From positions 2,533,001 through 2,597,000 of the forward strand of contig NC_064426.1 in NCBI RefSeq assembly GCF_023375975.1: a stretch of 64,000 nucleotides of DNA, written 5' to 3'. This DNA comes from Astyanax mexicanus (Eukaryota; Chordata; Actinopteri; Characiformes; Acestrorhamphidae). Below the pieces are notes generated by a model. The model did no database searches. It was not told the origin of the DNA and saw only the letters and a program-made list of their open reading frames with translations. Positions 1 to 11,965 of this stretch are shown here, one piece after another. Each line of letters opens with the position of its first letter. The stretch's first letter is position 1. The translations under genes and the position numbers were made by a program.

Positions 1-163
1 TAGTTTATTGGTGGAATAATCTGTATGATGCCTCGCTGCTCTGTTGCGTAAGACCTGTCCTTGACTCTTGTCCCCCCCCCTACTCGAGTTGCTTTCCTTG
101 ACGAAATTGGACCTGATGTCTTAGTCACGCCCCCCCCCCCTGCGCTGTTGCCCCGCGACTCAC
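1..163 (-). other. unc5a intron, start only
   Basis: Intron sequence downstream (in the gene's direction) of the cytoplasmic linker exon. It begins with GTGAGTCG at 163 and contains two poly-C runs near 70 and 130. No exon is seen before the window edge. Confidence 0.85.
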
Positions 164-463
164 CCGTGTTGGGGAGGGTCAGGCGGCCGCCCAGGAAGTT
201 GAAGGTGCCGTAGGACGTGTTGACGGTGTCCCTGGGCAGGGTTTTGAAGTAGCTCTGAGACGCCAGGCGGCTGACGAAGTCTCCGGGCTCGCCGGGCAGC
301 TTGCCGTTGTGCAGCGTCTGGGATCCGTTGGGCAGCGGCTCCAGCAGGGGGCCGTTACTCACGGAGAACTTCTGGGCCATATCGTGGCGCGAGCGCAGGG
401 TGCCCTGGTAGCTGGTGGTGGTGGTGGTCAGGTCCGGCTGGATGGTCAGCAGATGGGAGTTTT
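164..463 (-). CDS. unc5a: unc5a exon: cytoplasmic linker to the start of ZU5
   Basis: A 300-nt exon on the minus strand and the last one in the window. Acceptor is TCTCCAAGTAG before 463 and donor is ACGG|GTGAGT at 163. The split codon G|AA gives Glu, then NSHLLTIQPDLTTTTTSYQG, a linker with MAQKFSVSNGPLLEPLPNG and GDFVSRLASQSYFKTLP, and finally YGTFNFLGGRLTLPNTG. The last block is the beginning of the ZU5 domain. The five Thr codons come from an ACC run. It leaves at phase 1, so the following Gly is split with an exon beyond position 1. The remaining ZU5, UPA and death domains should lie to the left of the window. Confidence 0.95.
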
Positions 464-2914
464 CTACTTGGAGAAGAGAGAAAGATGTGAGTAAAAGAGA
501 GTGTGACGTCATTAACAGAATATGCTGTGCGTTAAAGGAATAGTTCTTTAAAAACTGTAGATGTAGCAGCAATTAGTCTTAAAAACAAGTCTATTAGAGG
601 CTCCTGGCCAAATCTTAATAGGCCTATACTTAGCACACAATGCTAACTGCTAGGCTAAAGGCCTTTATTACTTACTAATTCTCTGACAAGATAGATTGAG
701 CATTTTGGATGTATTTTAAATGTTTTCTTGTGCAGAACGTGTGCAGAATTCAATAAAAAAAAAGAAAACCTGGCCAACTGTTAAGCATGAGGGTGGATGG
801 ATCATGCTTTGGACTTGTATTGGTATTGCAGACAGTGTGCACATGGAACACTGTTGGAGCAAAAATCTTTTAGAAAAATAAAAAAAGATAAAAATATTAT
901 ATTGTATTAACACTCTGATCTAAAACAGAATCTTAGAGCCATCATAAAACTATTCAGAGAGAGAGAAAAAAATCTATTAAACTTTCAATGGAAGTCAATG
1001 TAAAAAGATTAAACATTTTTTCAGGCCATTTTGAAGAGATTCTATTGGTCTTTATCGATACATTTTGGCACAGTAGTAAACTAAAAATCAACAAAAATGG
1101 AGATATTTGTTTTTGATTGAACAGCGACAAAATACAGCATGTGTACACAGTGGGTGGAACTTAAAGTAACTGAAAAAATGCATTAATTATTAGTGGTGTC
1201 CACAAATAAAATGAAAATAAATATTAATTTATAATTAGTATAAATATAGTATAAATAGTACATTTTTTGCTCTTCACACAGTTCACCCAGTCATACCTAG
1301 TTAATACTATGTAGTTGTGGTGTAAAACTATATGAGCCTCAGACACCAAACAGTAAATCTCAAATATATTTTTGCTGCGAAGCTTATATACTGCAATAAA
1401 TACATTTTATAAAAATAGAACTATTCCTTTAAAACAGCTACGAGAAGGACAAAGCACTCTACATACACACACACACACACACAGGCCCAGTTCACAAAGC
1501 TTTAACACTGATAAGAACTCTCTCATGGATAAATCAATGGCTGATTCTCTTCAGCGACCGCAATCAATTTCATACGCTTTTTAAGGGCAGCTTAGGAGGA
1601 CCTGGTTAAAAAAACACACATAAGCCTGACAGAGTCTCAGCAGACATAAAAAAGCAGCCTATGTTCGTCCCACCTCTCCATTTTCCAGTCCAGAGCCACT
1701 TTCAATTCTGTCACATCAGATTAAAAGCAGAATTCAGCAGTAAGAACCTGACAGTAAGTGGGGGGGAGACTGGGGGAGAGTGTCTGGGGGCGCTGGAATG
1801 GAAAACAGCTCAACAACAATGTCGTTAGAACCAGAACCAGAACCAGAACAGGTGGCTGCTGTATCAGAGAGCGTGACGGGAACCACAGAAACGACAGGAA
1901 ATGACAGGAAACGCCAGGAAACTACAGGAAATGAAAGAAACTACAAAAATGTAATGTAACTGGTAAGTTTAGCCGCCCTAAACTGTACTACAGCATGCCT
2001 GTAACAACTTAGATGTACAAACACTAACACACATACACACACAATACAACACAATATACAATATAAAGCCCCTTTAGGGTAGTGGACTTACTGGTGGCCA
2101 GGGATGGACTGTGAGCAAAACCTTTTCTATACCTAAAACTCTATTGATCTATCTGTCTATCTAACTATCTATCTCAATATACAGCTCTGAAAAAAAAAAA
2201 AATAAAAGACAACTTAAAAAAAAGTTTTTTTATATTTTACCAAATTAAAAACCTCTGGAATATAATCATAATAATAAGAGGAAGATGGATGATCACAAAC
2301 CATCAAACCACCAAACTGAACTGCTTGAATTTTTGCACCAGGAGTAAAGCAGCATAAAGTTATCCAAAAGCAGTGTGTAAGACTGGTGGAGGAGGAAAGC
2401 TGTGATAAAAAAAGAGGGTTATTCCACCAAAAAATTGTTTTCTGAACTCATTTTCTGCAAGTAAAAGCTCTAAATAAATTACACTATTTTTATTTGAAAC
2501 CTTAAAGTTGAAATTGAAATTTCCACTGTGCATTTTTGATATGTGAAGATTTTACTTGTTAGGACACGTATCACTGGTGCTCTTTTAAGCTTTAACAGAT
2601 AATATGTCTTATCTATTTGTTTCAGAGTCTATTGGCCAGTAATTATTAAAAAGCAATTTATTACCTTGTTACTTTAGAGATCAGGTAGTTTAGCTATGTA
2701 GCAAATAAGCTAACATCTTAATCCAGCACCTGTTGTCTCTTATTCAGATGATTAATTAGATGAAGCTAATTAAGCAACCAGAGATGTTTAAATACATTTT
2801 GCCATTACATTTTGCTAGTTTTTATACCAGTATTATTAGATATCAATATTATCTAATAGTGTGGCTGCTAGAGAACTGTCTTCTTGCTAACTTTTACTTT
2901 CTACTGCTCCACTT

Positions 2915-2945
<31 letters not shown>

Positions 2946-3205
2946 CTCTTTCTCTTTCTCTCTAATTATCTCTTCTCTGTAAGCAGACGTACAGCATGTG
3001 CCCAGCAGATACCAGCCAGGAATTCTCCTGGTTCTCCCAGTGGTCAGTCCATCCCTGCTGATGGCACACGCACAGACAGATAGGCACGGTGACAGAAGGA
3101 TAAAAGAGAGAGAGAGAAAGAGAGAGGGAACACAGAGAGAGGGACGGCTAGAAGAGAGGAAGGATAGCCTACTGCAGCGGGATGCCCTGTGTGGTGCCCA
3201 CACAC
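464..3205 (-). other. unc5a intron between transmembrane and linker exons (2.7 kb)
   Basis: An AT-rich intron of 2742 bp. It contains a Tc1-derived non-autonomous copy (about 2182-2505), a short CA run near 1466, a CT run at 2914-2960 and purine-rich GA sequence at 3100-3165 just before the donor side. No exon, RNA gene or conserved-looking block was recognised at 464-2180. Confidence 0.8.
2182..2505 (+). mobile_element. Tc1-derived non-autonomous element, family A, truncated
   Basis: Starts CAGCTCTGA after TA at 2180-2181. It contains the family core from AACCTCTGGAATATAATC to the GACTGGTGGAGGAG motif, then decays. The core reads as a broken C-terminal piece of a Tc1 transposase. The right end is eroded. 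Confidence 0.8.
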
Positions 3206-3394
3206 CTGGCTTGGTGGGCTTGATGCCCATGGGCTGGAAGCCAGTGGTGAGGATGGACGAGTCGGCCACGTCCGCGTCCAGCCCGGCCTTCTTCCTCCGG
3301 TACACCAGAACCAGAACCACCAGCAGCAGGGTCAGACACAGGGCCACGGCCACGATGCCCACGTACAGCGCCACGTCCTCCGCACCCGACACGG
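3206..3394 (-). CDS. unc5a: unc5a exon: transmembrane segment and juxtamembrane region
   Basis: A 189-nt exon on the minus strand. Acceptor is TCTGCCCGCAG before 3394 and donor is CCAG|GTGTGT at 3205. With the A from the previous exon it encodes TVSGAEDVALYVGI, then the hydrophobic helix VAVALCLTLLLVVLVLVY, the stop-transfer RRKK, and AGLDADVADSSILTTGFQ, PMGIKPTKP. The whole exon aligns colinearly with UNC5A as I remember it (EDVALYVG, DVADSSILTxGFQP), while UNC5B and UNC5C differ here, so this exon carries most weight for the paralogue call. DVAD at 3261-3272 occupies the position of the caspase site known in the UNC5 family. Phase 1 in and phase 1 out. Confidence 0.96.
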
Positions 3395-3639
3395 CTGCGG
3401 GCAGAGAGAGGAAACACAAACACAACAATATCTGTAAATCAGAGGAGTTAAAAAAAGTTTAAAAGTCAAGTTAACAAAGCAAAGTTATAAATAAATGAAG
3501 TAAAGTTGTTGCAGGTTTACAGTTTTTTTATATATACATATATTTTTTATGTTTATCTTATTATTTTCTCCTCGATTTACAAGGCCAATTATCTTAATCC
3601 ACTCATTAGGACTCCCCCTATCACTATCTCTTTTCTTAA

Positions 3640-3876
3640 TGCTGAGTAGAATCACAGTGCTAACGCTCGGCGGAAAGCACAGCGACTCGGTTCTGATACA
3701 TCAGCTCACAGATGCAGCCTTGTGCTGATCCACATCACCCTAGGAGTGATGAAAGAGGGGAAAGAAAAGTGCCATCTACTGTACTGTACCCACCCAGAGA
3801 GAGAGCAAGACCAACTGTGTGTGCTCTCTCAGGTCTCTAGCACCTGATGGCAAGCTGCATGATCGGGATTCAAACC
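3640..3876 (-). mobile_element. SINE copy (reverse, head truncated)
   Basis: Complement of the SINE body at 52470-52700: GATGCAGCCTTGTGCTGATC, GTGCCATCTACTGTA and TGATGGCAAGCTGCATGATC. It ends at the box B equivalent (GGGATTCAAAC), so the tRNA-like head is largely absent. Confidence 0.78.
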
Positions 3877-3906
3877 AAAAGTATTGGGAAAAAACAGGAG
3901 GACCAG

Positions 3907-4195
3907 TGAGGGTTTTTTTTTTAGGCTTTTTTAGTGACATAAGATCACGCTCAGTAGCTCCTCCATTTCCACTCGCTGTTGTGTTTTTAACGTGGATCTC
4001 CGTGGAAACTGTTGCGCGCTCAAAGTGTTATTATGGTGCGCGGCAGTGGACAAATAGCTATTTAGTCTGGATGGGACTAAAATGACTGAAGGAGCACGGA
4101 GTTCAGAGAAAAACAGTAATAAAAAACAGAAATAAAACACGTACATGATCGTTCTGGACAGGAATAAAATCACAGAGGACCCCTGAGAAACTAAT
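3907..4195. repeat. Dispersed repeat, copy 1 (also at 20421)
   Basis: TCAGTAGCTCCTCCATTTCC, TGTTGTGTTTTTAACGTGGA and GGACAGGAATAAAAT occur in the same order at 20421-20630. Class unknown. Confidence 0.8.
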
Positions 4196-4814
4196 CCCAC
4201 CCAGATATGGCTTTAAAGTCTGTCAGCTGGGCACAATATCTATCTGAGTGTGTTAAAAAGTAGAGTTTTGCCACTACCTGTGTGTTATTCTCTTGTATTG
4301 TATAAAAACACTGCAGTGGCCTACTGAGGAAATCAAGGAAAACAGAAAAGAACAGCACAAAGTACAAAGAAACGAAAGAGACAGGAAGACGACAAAAACA
4401 GGGATTATCAGCAGACTAAGCTGTGCTGTAGTGGTTGAACAGTTTAAATTGAGGGGGAATCTCCGCTGTCTGAGCACAGTTAAACTCCTTTGGTCTGCTT
4501 TAAAGAGAGAGAGAGAGCGCGAGAGCGAGAGCAAAAGAGAGAGAGTGCGAGAGCGAGGGATGTTGTGGAACACCAGCAGAATGAATTTGTACCTATATAC
4601 CCCAGTCCTTTGATGTGTTGCAGCTCGAGTCTTTTAATCAGCTGTCTCGCTCCTCTCGCACTCTCGATGCATTTCAACGACTTGTACAGGATTTTAAAGC
4701 GGCGTGACGACGCTCTCGCAGACGAGACGAGGCGAGACAGCTGGCCGGCGAGTGTAATCATATCTATACTGAGGAAGCGGAAAAGTCTCCTTGCCTTTAT
4801 TCCTCTGTAGCTTT

Positions 4815-4851
<37 letters not shown>

Positions 4852-5391
4852 AAACGAGAGAGGGCGAGAGAGCGATGACAGCTTCGCCAACTCAGCAGCT
4901 CCAGCACTGCTGAATTTACAGCCCTGATACAGAGAGACACTCACAGCCCAGAGCAGAGAGAGAGAGAGAGAGAGAGAGAGATACAGAAAGAAAAAGAGAA
5001 ACAATAGAAATTGGCCATTTAGTATTTACTCTGTCTCTTCTTTTTCTTATTTCTTTTTAAATTTTCTGTTCCACTTTCTTGCTTTCTTTTCTTTACCTTT
5101 CCTTTGTTTCTCACTTTTTTTTCTCCTCTCTATCTCTCATCGCTCTTTCTATCTTTATCTCTATCCAACAATCTTCCTTCTTTCTCTCTCTCTCTCTTAC
5201 TTTCCCCTTTACTTTCTTTATATCTACTTCTCCTCTATTCTCTCTTATTTTTGTCCTCCACTGTATCTGCCTCTGTTTCTCTCATCACTCTTTCTGTCTA
5301 CATCTCTCTATCTACCCAATCTTTCTCTCTCTCTCTCTTTCTCTCTTCTCTCTCTCTATCTATCTCTAATTTTCTCTTTCTAACTCTGTCT

Positions 5392-5392
<1 letters not shown>

Positions 5393-5426
<34 letters not shown>

Positions 5427-5600
5427 TGATTGCTCTCTTGGTCCCTTTCTTCTCTACATACCCCCCCTAATTCTGTTTGTCTACTTCCCCCTCCCCGTGT
5501 GTGTGTGTGTGTATGTATATGTGAGTGTGTGTGTGTGTGTGTTTGTTAGAGTGTGTGTGTGTATGTGTATATATGTGTCTGTGTGTGTGTGTAGGAGGGG
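5393..5600. repeat. (CT)n followed by (GT)n microsatellites
   Basis: A 30-bp CT run at 5393-5422, then GT-rich tracts at 5498-5595. A further GT-rich tract is at 5705-5792. Confidence 0.9.
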
Positions 5601-5721
5601 CTGAGCTAATCAGGTTGAGAATAAGGATAATCAATAGTGTCAGTGGGAAATGGGATTTGTGACGGCCATCTCAGCATCACTGTGATTCAGGCTGACAGAG
5701 GCGGAGTGTGTGTGTGTTTGA

Positions 5722-5752
<31 letters not shown>

Positions 5753-6020
5753 TGTTTGTGTTAGTGTGTGTGTGTGTGTGTGTGTGTGTTTACAGCAGTA
5801 TGAGCATCATTGTGAGGAGACAGTGAGGAGGCGGAGACGAGATCACTCCCGTTCACGTACACGCCCACTGTCCAAGCTCCCAAACTTTTGATTGGTACTG
5901 TACATATTCAGTTTCTTTCTCTTTAATTGTGTTGAAGATTTAATACATAAGCTACTGTATATGTATCATCCAATAAAGTGCTAAATATAAAAGCCTGCAC
6001 AAAGTGTTAAAAAGGTTTGA

Positions 6021-6228
6021 TACCACTTTAAAATAAGACTACCTTTATAAAGGGTTTATAAATGGTTTATTAATGGTTACTAATCAGGTTGTAAATAGTG
6101 AACCCACAGCCACATAAGTAATTATTAATGATTTTTAAGGCATTTACAACCTAACTAGTAACCATTAATAAACTAAATGTAAACCATTTAAAAAACATTT
6201 ATAAAGCTAGTCTTATTTTAAAGTGGTA
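6021..6228. mobile_element. Fold-back (palindromic) element, 208 bp
   Basis: Perfect 20-bp inverted ends, TACCACTTTAAAATAAGACT. Inner arms (TTTATTAATGGTTACTA and its complement) extend the pairing so that most of the element can form one hairpin. No coding capacity. Confidence 0.88.
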
Positions 6229-6852
6229 CCAAAGGTTTTTTTAAATAATAACATAATAAATAATTCAGAAGAAAAACAGTGAAATCGATTTAATCCAGGA
6301 TGTGATTCAGCTCACATTAGCTGTGTTCAACAAAAACAACGTGATTAATAATAGATAAATACAAACAATGAGGAAACGCAGTGTTTACAGTGTGTCTATA
6401 CAAACACACACACTCTCACTCTCTCTCTCACACACACACACACACACTAGCGCACAGCATATGTGTTTATTAGGATTCAGTGACACCAAAGCACAATTCT
6501 CCAGCCAAGCCAATAAAATCATCATCATCAACAGCAACACCAACAAGGAACAACGGAGCGACAATTACGACAGCTGCCAATCACACGTCTGACAGGCGAC
6601 ATCACTCTAATTAAACTGTGTTCTAATTATCAATCACACCCTCAATCACCAACCTCAAATACGCACCATCCTCATCCTCTTCATCCTCCTCACAATCAGC
6701 TCCGCTCTCACCCAGCTCTGATAAACAGACTGATCACAATATGCTCTGATGGAAAAGTGCGACACCGCATCACCACAGATTTCAGTCAACCTGATTCAAT
6801 CCACACTATAAGGACTATAAAGCACACTATCAATAAACACCTATTTTCTGGT

Positions 6853-7322
6853 CTAAAACTCCAGAAAAAAATAAGAGAGCAGTTAAAAAATGACAAGTTT
6901 GTTCTTTGATGTTACCAAATTGAAAACCTCTGGAATATAATCAAGAGGAAGATGGATGATCACAAGCCATCGAACCACCAAACTGAACTGCTTGAATTTT
7001 TGCACCAGGAGTAAAGCAGCATAAAGTTATCCAAAAGCAGTGTGTAAGACTGGTGGAGGAGAACATGATGCCAAGATGCATGAAGAAAAACTGTGATTAA
7101 AAAACAACCAGGTATATTACACCAAATATTGATTTCTGAACTCTTAAGACTTGAAAACTATGAATTTGAACTTGAGGTCTGAAAGCTCTGCATCTTTTTT
7201 TTTCAGCCATTTATCATTTTCTGCAAATAAATGCTCTAAATGACGATATTTTTACTTGGAATTTGGGAGAAATGTTGTCTGTAGTTTATACTGTAGAATA
7301 AAACAACAATGTTCATTTTACT
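6853..7322 (+). mobile_element. Tc1-derived non-autonomous element, family A
   Basis: Nearly full-length copy with the transposase-derived core at about 6915-7110 and the conserved right arm (GGGAGAAATGTTGTCTGTAG, then ATGTTCATTTTACTCAAAC). Both outer ends are eroded. Confidence 0.85.
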
Positions 7323-7794
7323 CAAACATATAGACTGTACAGATCTTTGGGGAACTGGACCGAAGGGTTAATGGGTTCCTGCAGTTTTATAAAGATGGCA
7401 GCGTCAGTGGCAGGAGGCCACGGTACAGTGCAGCGGGGGGTTAAGCAGGCTGGCGGGGGGTTCAGGTGTTCTCTACAGAGTGGCAGGAGCTCATGGAGGT
7501 TCTGACAGGTCGTCGATCGGACAGAGAGGATGCAAACACAGTGTGTTCTTCCCTCCGCCGTCAATACCACACCCACAATGACCCTGTGTGTTCAGCCACA
7601 CGCCAGCCGGGTACCTGTGTGTGTGTGGGTGTGTGTGTGTGTGTGAGAGAGAGTAAAAGAGAGAGAGGAAAACAAAAGAGAGAGAGAGACATATAGGGAC
7701 ACAGAGGGAGAGGGATAGAGAGTGAGAGACAAAGAAAATAGCGAGAGAGTAAACAAGAGGGAGGAAGAGAGAGAAAGAATGAATAGGAGAGTAA

Positions 7795-7830
<36 letters not shown>

Positions 7831-8100
7831 GTGCAGGTGCTGTGGAGGGATAAGCTGGAATGAAATGCATGAACATCAAAAACAGCCTGCGGCTCACGAC
7901 ACCGCAACCAGCCTTACAGCCTCTTTCATTTACGATTCAACCCCTGATTGATTGTGTACGTGTGTGTGTGTGTGTGAGTGTGTGTGTGTGGGGTGTGTGT
8001 GTGTGTGTGAAAACTTCAATAGTTGAACTCTTCAACTCTGTAAACATTTTAAAAGCCTGTATGTAGATCACCCTTCAATTCTGCATAAGTAACATATCAG

Positions 8101-9245
8101 TTTCAAAACAGTCACTGAATCGTTTATAGCAGTTACTGAATCATTTATAGCAGTGAATGCTTTGTATACTAGTCACTGAATAATTTATTGTAGTGACTTA
8201 ATTATTTATAGCAACTTAATATAACAACTTAATTATAACAACTGAATCATTTATAGTAGTTACTGAATCACTTATAGTAGTTACTGAATCACTTATAGTA
8301 GTTACTGAATCACTTATAGTAGTTACTGAATCACTTATAGTAGTTGCTGGATCATTTATAGCAGCTACTGAATCACTTATAGCAGTTACTGAATCACTTA
8401 TAGCAGTTACTGAATCACTTATAGCAGTTACTGAATCATTTATAGCAGTTACTGAATCATTTATAGTAGTTACTGAATCATTTATAATAGTTACTGAATC
8501 ACTTATAGCAGCTACTGAATCACTTATAGCAGCTACTGAATCACTTATAGCAGTTACTGAATCACTTATAGCAGTTACTGAATCATTTATAGCAGTTACT
8601 GAATCATTTATAGCAGTTACTGAATCATTCACAGTAGCTACTGAATCATTTATAAATAGTTACCAAATCACTTATAGTAGTTGCTGAATCATTTATAGCA
8701 GTTACTGAATCATTTATAGTAGTTGCTGAATCATTTATAATAGTTACTGAATCACTTAGTAGTTCAGTAGTTACTGAATCACTTATAGCAGCTACTGAAT
8801 CACTTATAGCAGTTACTAAATCACTTATAGTAGTTGCTGAATCATTTATAATAGTTACTGAATCACTTATAGTAGTTACTGAATCACTTATAGCAGCTAC
8901 TGAATCACTTATAGCAGTTACTGAATCATTTATAGCAGTTACTGAATCATTTACAGTAGCTACTGAATCATTTATAAATAGTTACCAAATCACTTATAGT
9001 AGTTGCTGAATCATTTATAGTAGTTACTAAATCATCTATAGCAGGTACTCAATACTTATAGTAGTTACTGAATCATTTATAGCAGTTACTGAATCATTTA
9101 CAGTAGCTACTGAATCATTTATAAATAGTTACCAAATCACTTATAGCAGTCACTGAATCATTTATAGTAGTTACTAAATCATCTATAGCAGGTACTCAAT
9201 ACTTATAGTAGTTACTGAATCATTTATAGAAGTTACAGAATCACA
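8101..9245. repeat. 21-bp minisatellite
   Basis: More than 45 units of TTACTGAATCAYTTATAGYAG, with occasional indels and larger repeated blocks (for example around 8640, 8960 and 9110, all containing TTTATAAATAGTTACCAAAT). Confidence 0.95.
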
Positions 9246-9474
9246 TGTATAGTACTTACAGGATCAAACGTATAACTACTGAATTTATTTACTAACTGAA
9301 TACCTTCTAGCAGTTAATAAATCATTTGTAAAACTTACTGAAGTATTTCTAGTAGATAATAAATCTTTTACATAAGTAAATAAATTATTAACAGTATATA
9401 TTCAATTAATAGCATTATTAATAGCAAACTCTGAATCATTTCTGAGTGTGTGTGTGTGTGTTTTGACAGTGTTG

Positions 9475-9720
9475 CTTGTCTCTACACATGGACAACTCTT
9501 GCCAGACTCCGCCGGTCACCATCACCACTGCACTGTCCACTGTGGGTGGTAATATTAGCCCTCTATACTGTATTCCCAGTGCACATTTTAACTATGTTGA
9601 TCGAGGAGCGTTAAATACCCACACAACTGCATGCTGCCCAGTGTTTTACCTAATTCGCAAGCAAGATAGCACCTCAATACTTATACAGGTGTGGGTGTTC
9701 CCAAGCTGTGTCCCCTGATA
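9475..9720. repeat. Dispersed repeat, CCAGACTCCGCCGGTCACC
   Basis: Shares TGCCGGTCACCAT-like and GTGATAATATTA-like motifs with 15231-15350 and, faintly, 34065-34105. A short open frame here is not considered a gene. Confidence 0.5.
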
Positions 9721-10307
9721 TATCAGTGGGACATAACACACGCTACAGTTAACAGTGCAGCTCTATAAGAACTTCAGGTGTGTAAGAGTTAAAAACAGCT
9801 GCAGTATAAGAATAGCCTCAGCTCTCCACCCCCCCCCCCCCCGCCCCCCCGCCCCCCCTCTGGAGGTGAGCAGGACGGGCAGGTAAAGCTCTTTCCGCTC
9901 TGTGATCACCTGCGACTGATATCCGGCAGCGGGACAGAGACCGGGACGACCTCACGCACCCAAACACTCCTCTCACGCTCAATATCAGTCCCCCCAGAGC
10001 CCGTCCTGACAGGGGCTTTGTCCCCCGCCCCCCAGCTTTGTTCGGAGTGTAATCTCCTTCAGCTTATCGGAGCATCAGAGGGCCCAGTTTTTATCAGTGC
10101 CAGCAGCTGCCCCGGGGGGAGCGATCCCGCGGGCTAACTATAGACCCCGGCGCACGCGGCCATCGATTCTCACGCAGCCCGGCCGATAATTGAAAAGACG
10201 TCCATCATGCTTTAATTGACAGAGTTAATCAGGTTTTATAATTGGATAGATTCTACCTAATTCAGCAGCGCCGGGAAACGGCAGCATCTCCTCTTACCAT
10301 CTCACCT

Positions 10308-10324
10308 TCTCACACACACACACA

Positions 10325-10374
<50 letters not shown>

Positions 10375-10392
10375 CACACACACACACACTCA
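10308..10392. repeat. (CA)n microsatellite
   Basis: About 85 bp of CA repeats with single interruptions. Confidence 0.95.
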
Positions 10393-10744
10393 CAGTTGAC
10401 ACAGGTAGGAGAGGAAGTAACTGAATTTCTGCTGAAATCAGATTCTCCCACTCGCTCTCGCGCTCTCTCCATCTTTTCACCTCCTCCAACTTTAACTAAA
10501 GGCTGAGGCTGGAAAGTGTCTATCTATCTATTTCTGTCGTTTATTGCCCCCCCCCCCTCCTTCAACATCACCCTTTCTCAATGCAGCCACTGGATTTATT
10601 CTGACAGGTAAAGAATGTGAGTTAGCTAAACTCTAAACACAATATGTATTTATATCTGTCACACTTCAGCTGACATTTAATCTCTTATAAATAGGTCAAT
10701 ATCAATAAATCAACTAATCCCAGGGCTGAAATCTCTTTACTAGT

Positions 10745-11965
10745 TCTGATATCTCAGTAAAAGTCCTAAAATTTCAATAATCACAGTAATACTCAAGCTC
10801 AACAGTTCTAAGATTAGTCCTGAAAACTCAGTTCAACTCGGTTCTCAATTAAAGTCCTACTATGTCAAAACTAGTCCTGAAATATTAACAGTTTTCCTGA
10901 AATCTTAATAACAGTCCTGATAGAACTGATAGAATTAGTCCTAAAATCACAACCATCCTGATATATCAGTACTAGTCCTGATATCTCAGCAACAGTCATG
11001 AAATTTCAACAGCAGTCCTGAAATCTCAACCACAGTTCTGACATGTCAGTAGTGGTCCTAAAGTTTTAAAAACAGTCCTGAAATCTCAACAACAGTCCTG
11101 ATATTTCAGTAGTGGTTCTGAAATCCTCGAGAACAGTCCTGAAATCTCAACCACAGTCCTGATATGTCAGTAGTGGCCCTGAAACTTCAACAACAGTCCT
11201 AAAATCTCAACCATAGTTCTGTCATGTCAGTAGTAGTCCTGAAATCTTAACAACAGTCCTGATATGTCAGTAGTGGTCCTGAAATTTCAACAACAGTCCT
11301 GAAATCTCTACCACCGTCCTGATATGTCAGTAGTGGTCCTGAAATCTCAACCACAGTACTGATATTTCAGTAATGGTAGTGAAATCTCAGCAAAAGTCCT
11401 GAAATCTTAACAACAGTCCTGATATGTCAGCAGAGGTTGTGAAATCTCAAAAACAGTTCTGACATGTCAGTAGTGGTCCTAAAGTTTTAACAACGGTCCT
11501 GAAATTTCAACAACAGTCCTGAAATCTCAACCACAGTTCTGACATGTCAGTAGTGGTCCTAAAGTTTTAACAACATCCTGAAATTTCAACAACAGTCCTG
11601 AAATCTCTACCACCGTCCTGATATATCAGTTGTGGTCCAGAAATTTCAACAGCAGTCCTGAAATCTCAAGAGCAGTCCTAAAATATAAGTAGTGGTCCTG
11701 AAATCCTTAAGAACAGTCCTAATTTGTCAGTAGTGGTCCTAAAGGTTTAACAACAGTCCTAAAATCTGAATAACAGTCCTGATATGTCAGTAGTTGTCCT
11801 GAAATCCTTTATAACAGCCCTAATATATCAGTAGTAGTCCTGAAATTTCAATAACAGTCCTTAAGAGTCCTGATATGTCAGTATTGGTCTTGAAATCTCA
11901 ACAACTAGCTTGATGTCAGAACGTTTTATGAAATCCTATTAGCAGTCTTTAGTAATCTCAGTCCT
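10745..11965. repeat. Degenerate 20/40-bp minisatellite
   Basis: Alternating half-units CAACAGTCCTGAAATCTCAA and CAGTCCTGATATGTCAGTAG-like sequence repeated for about 1.2 kb, with considerable divergence. Confidence 0.9.

Noticed and set aside
2998..3462. Plus-strand 154-codon frame over the transmembrane exon
   Set aside because: Antisense shadow of the GC-rich unc5a exon. The minus-strand reading gives the recognisable UNC5 transmembrane segment with splice sites.
8216..8632. 138-codon minus-strand frame of repeated SDSVTAI units
   Set aside because: Produced by a 21-bp tandem repeat (7 codons per unit, no stop). It is interrupted by indels outside this part and has no gene context.
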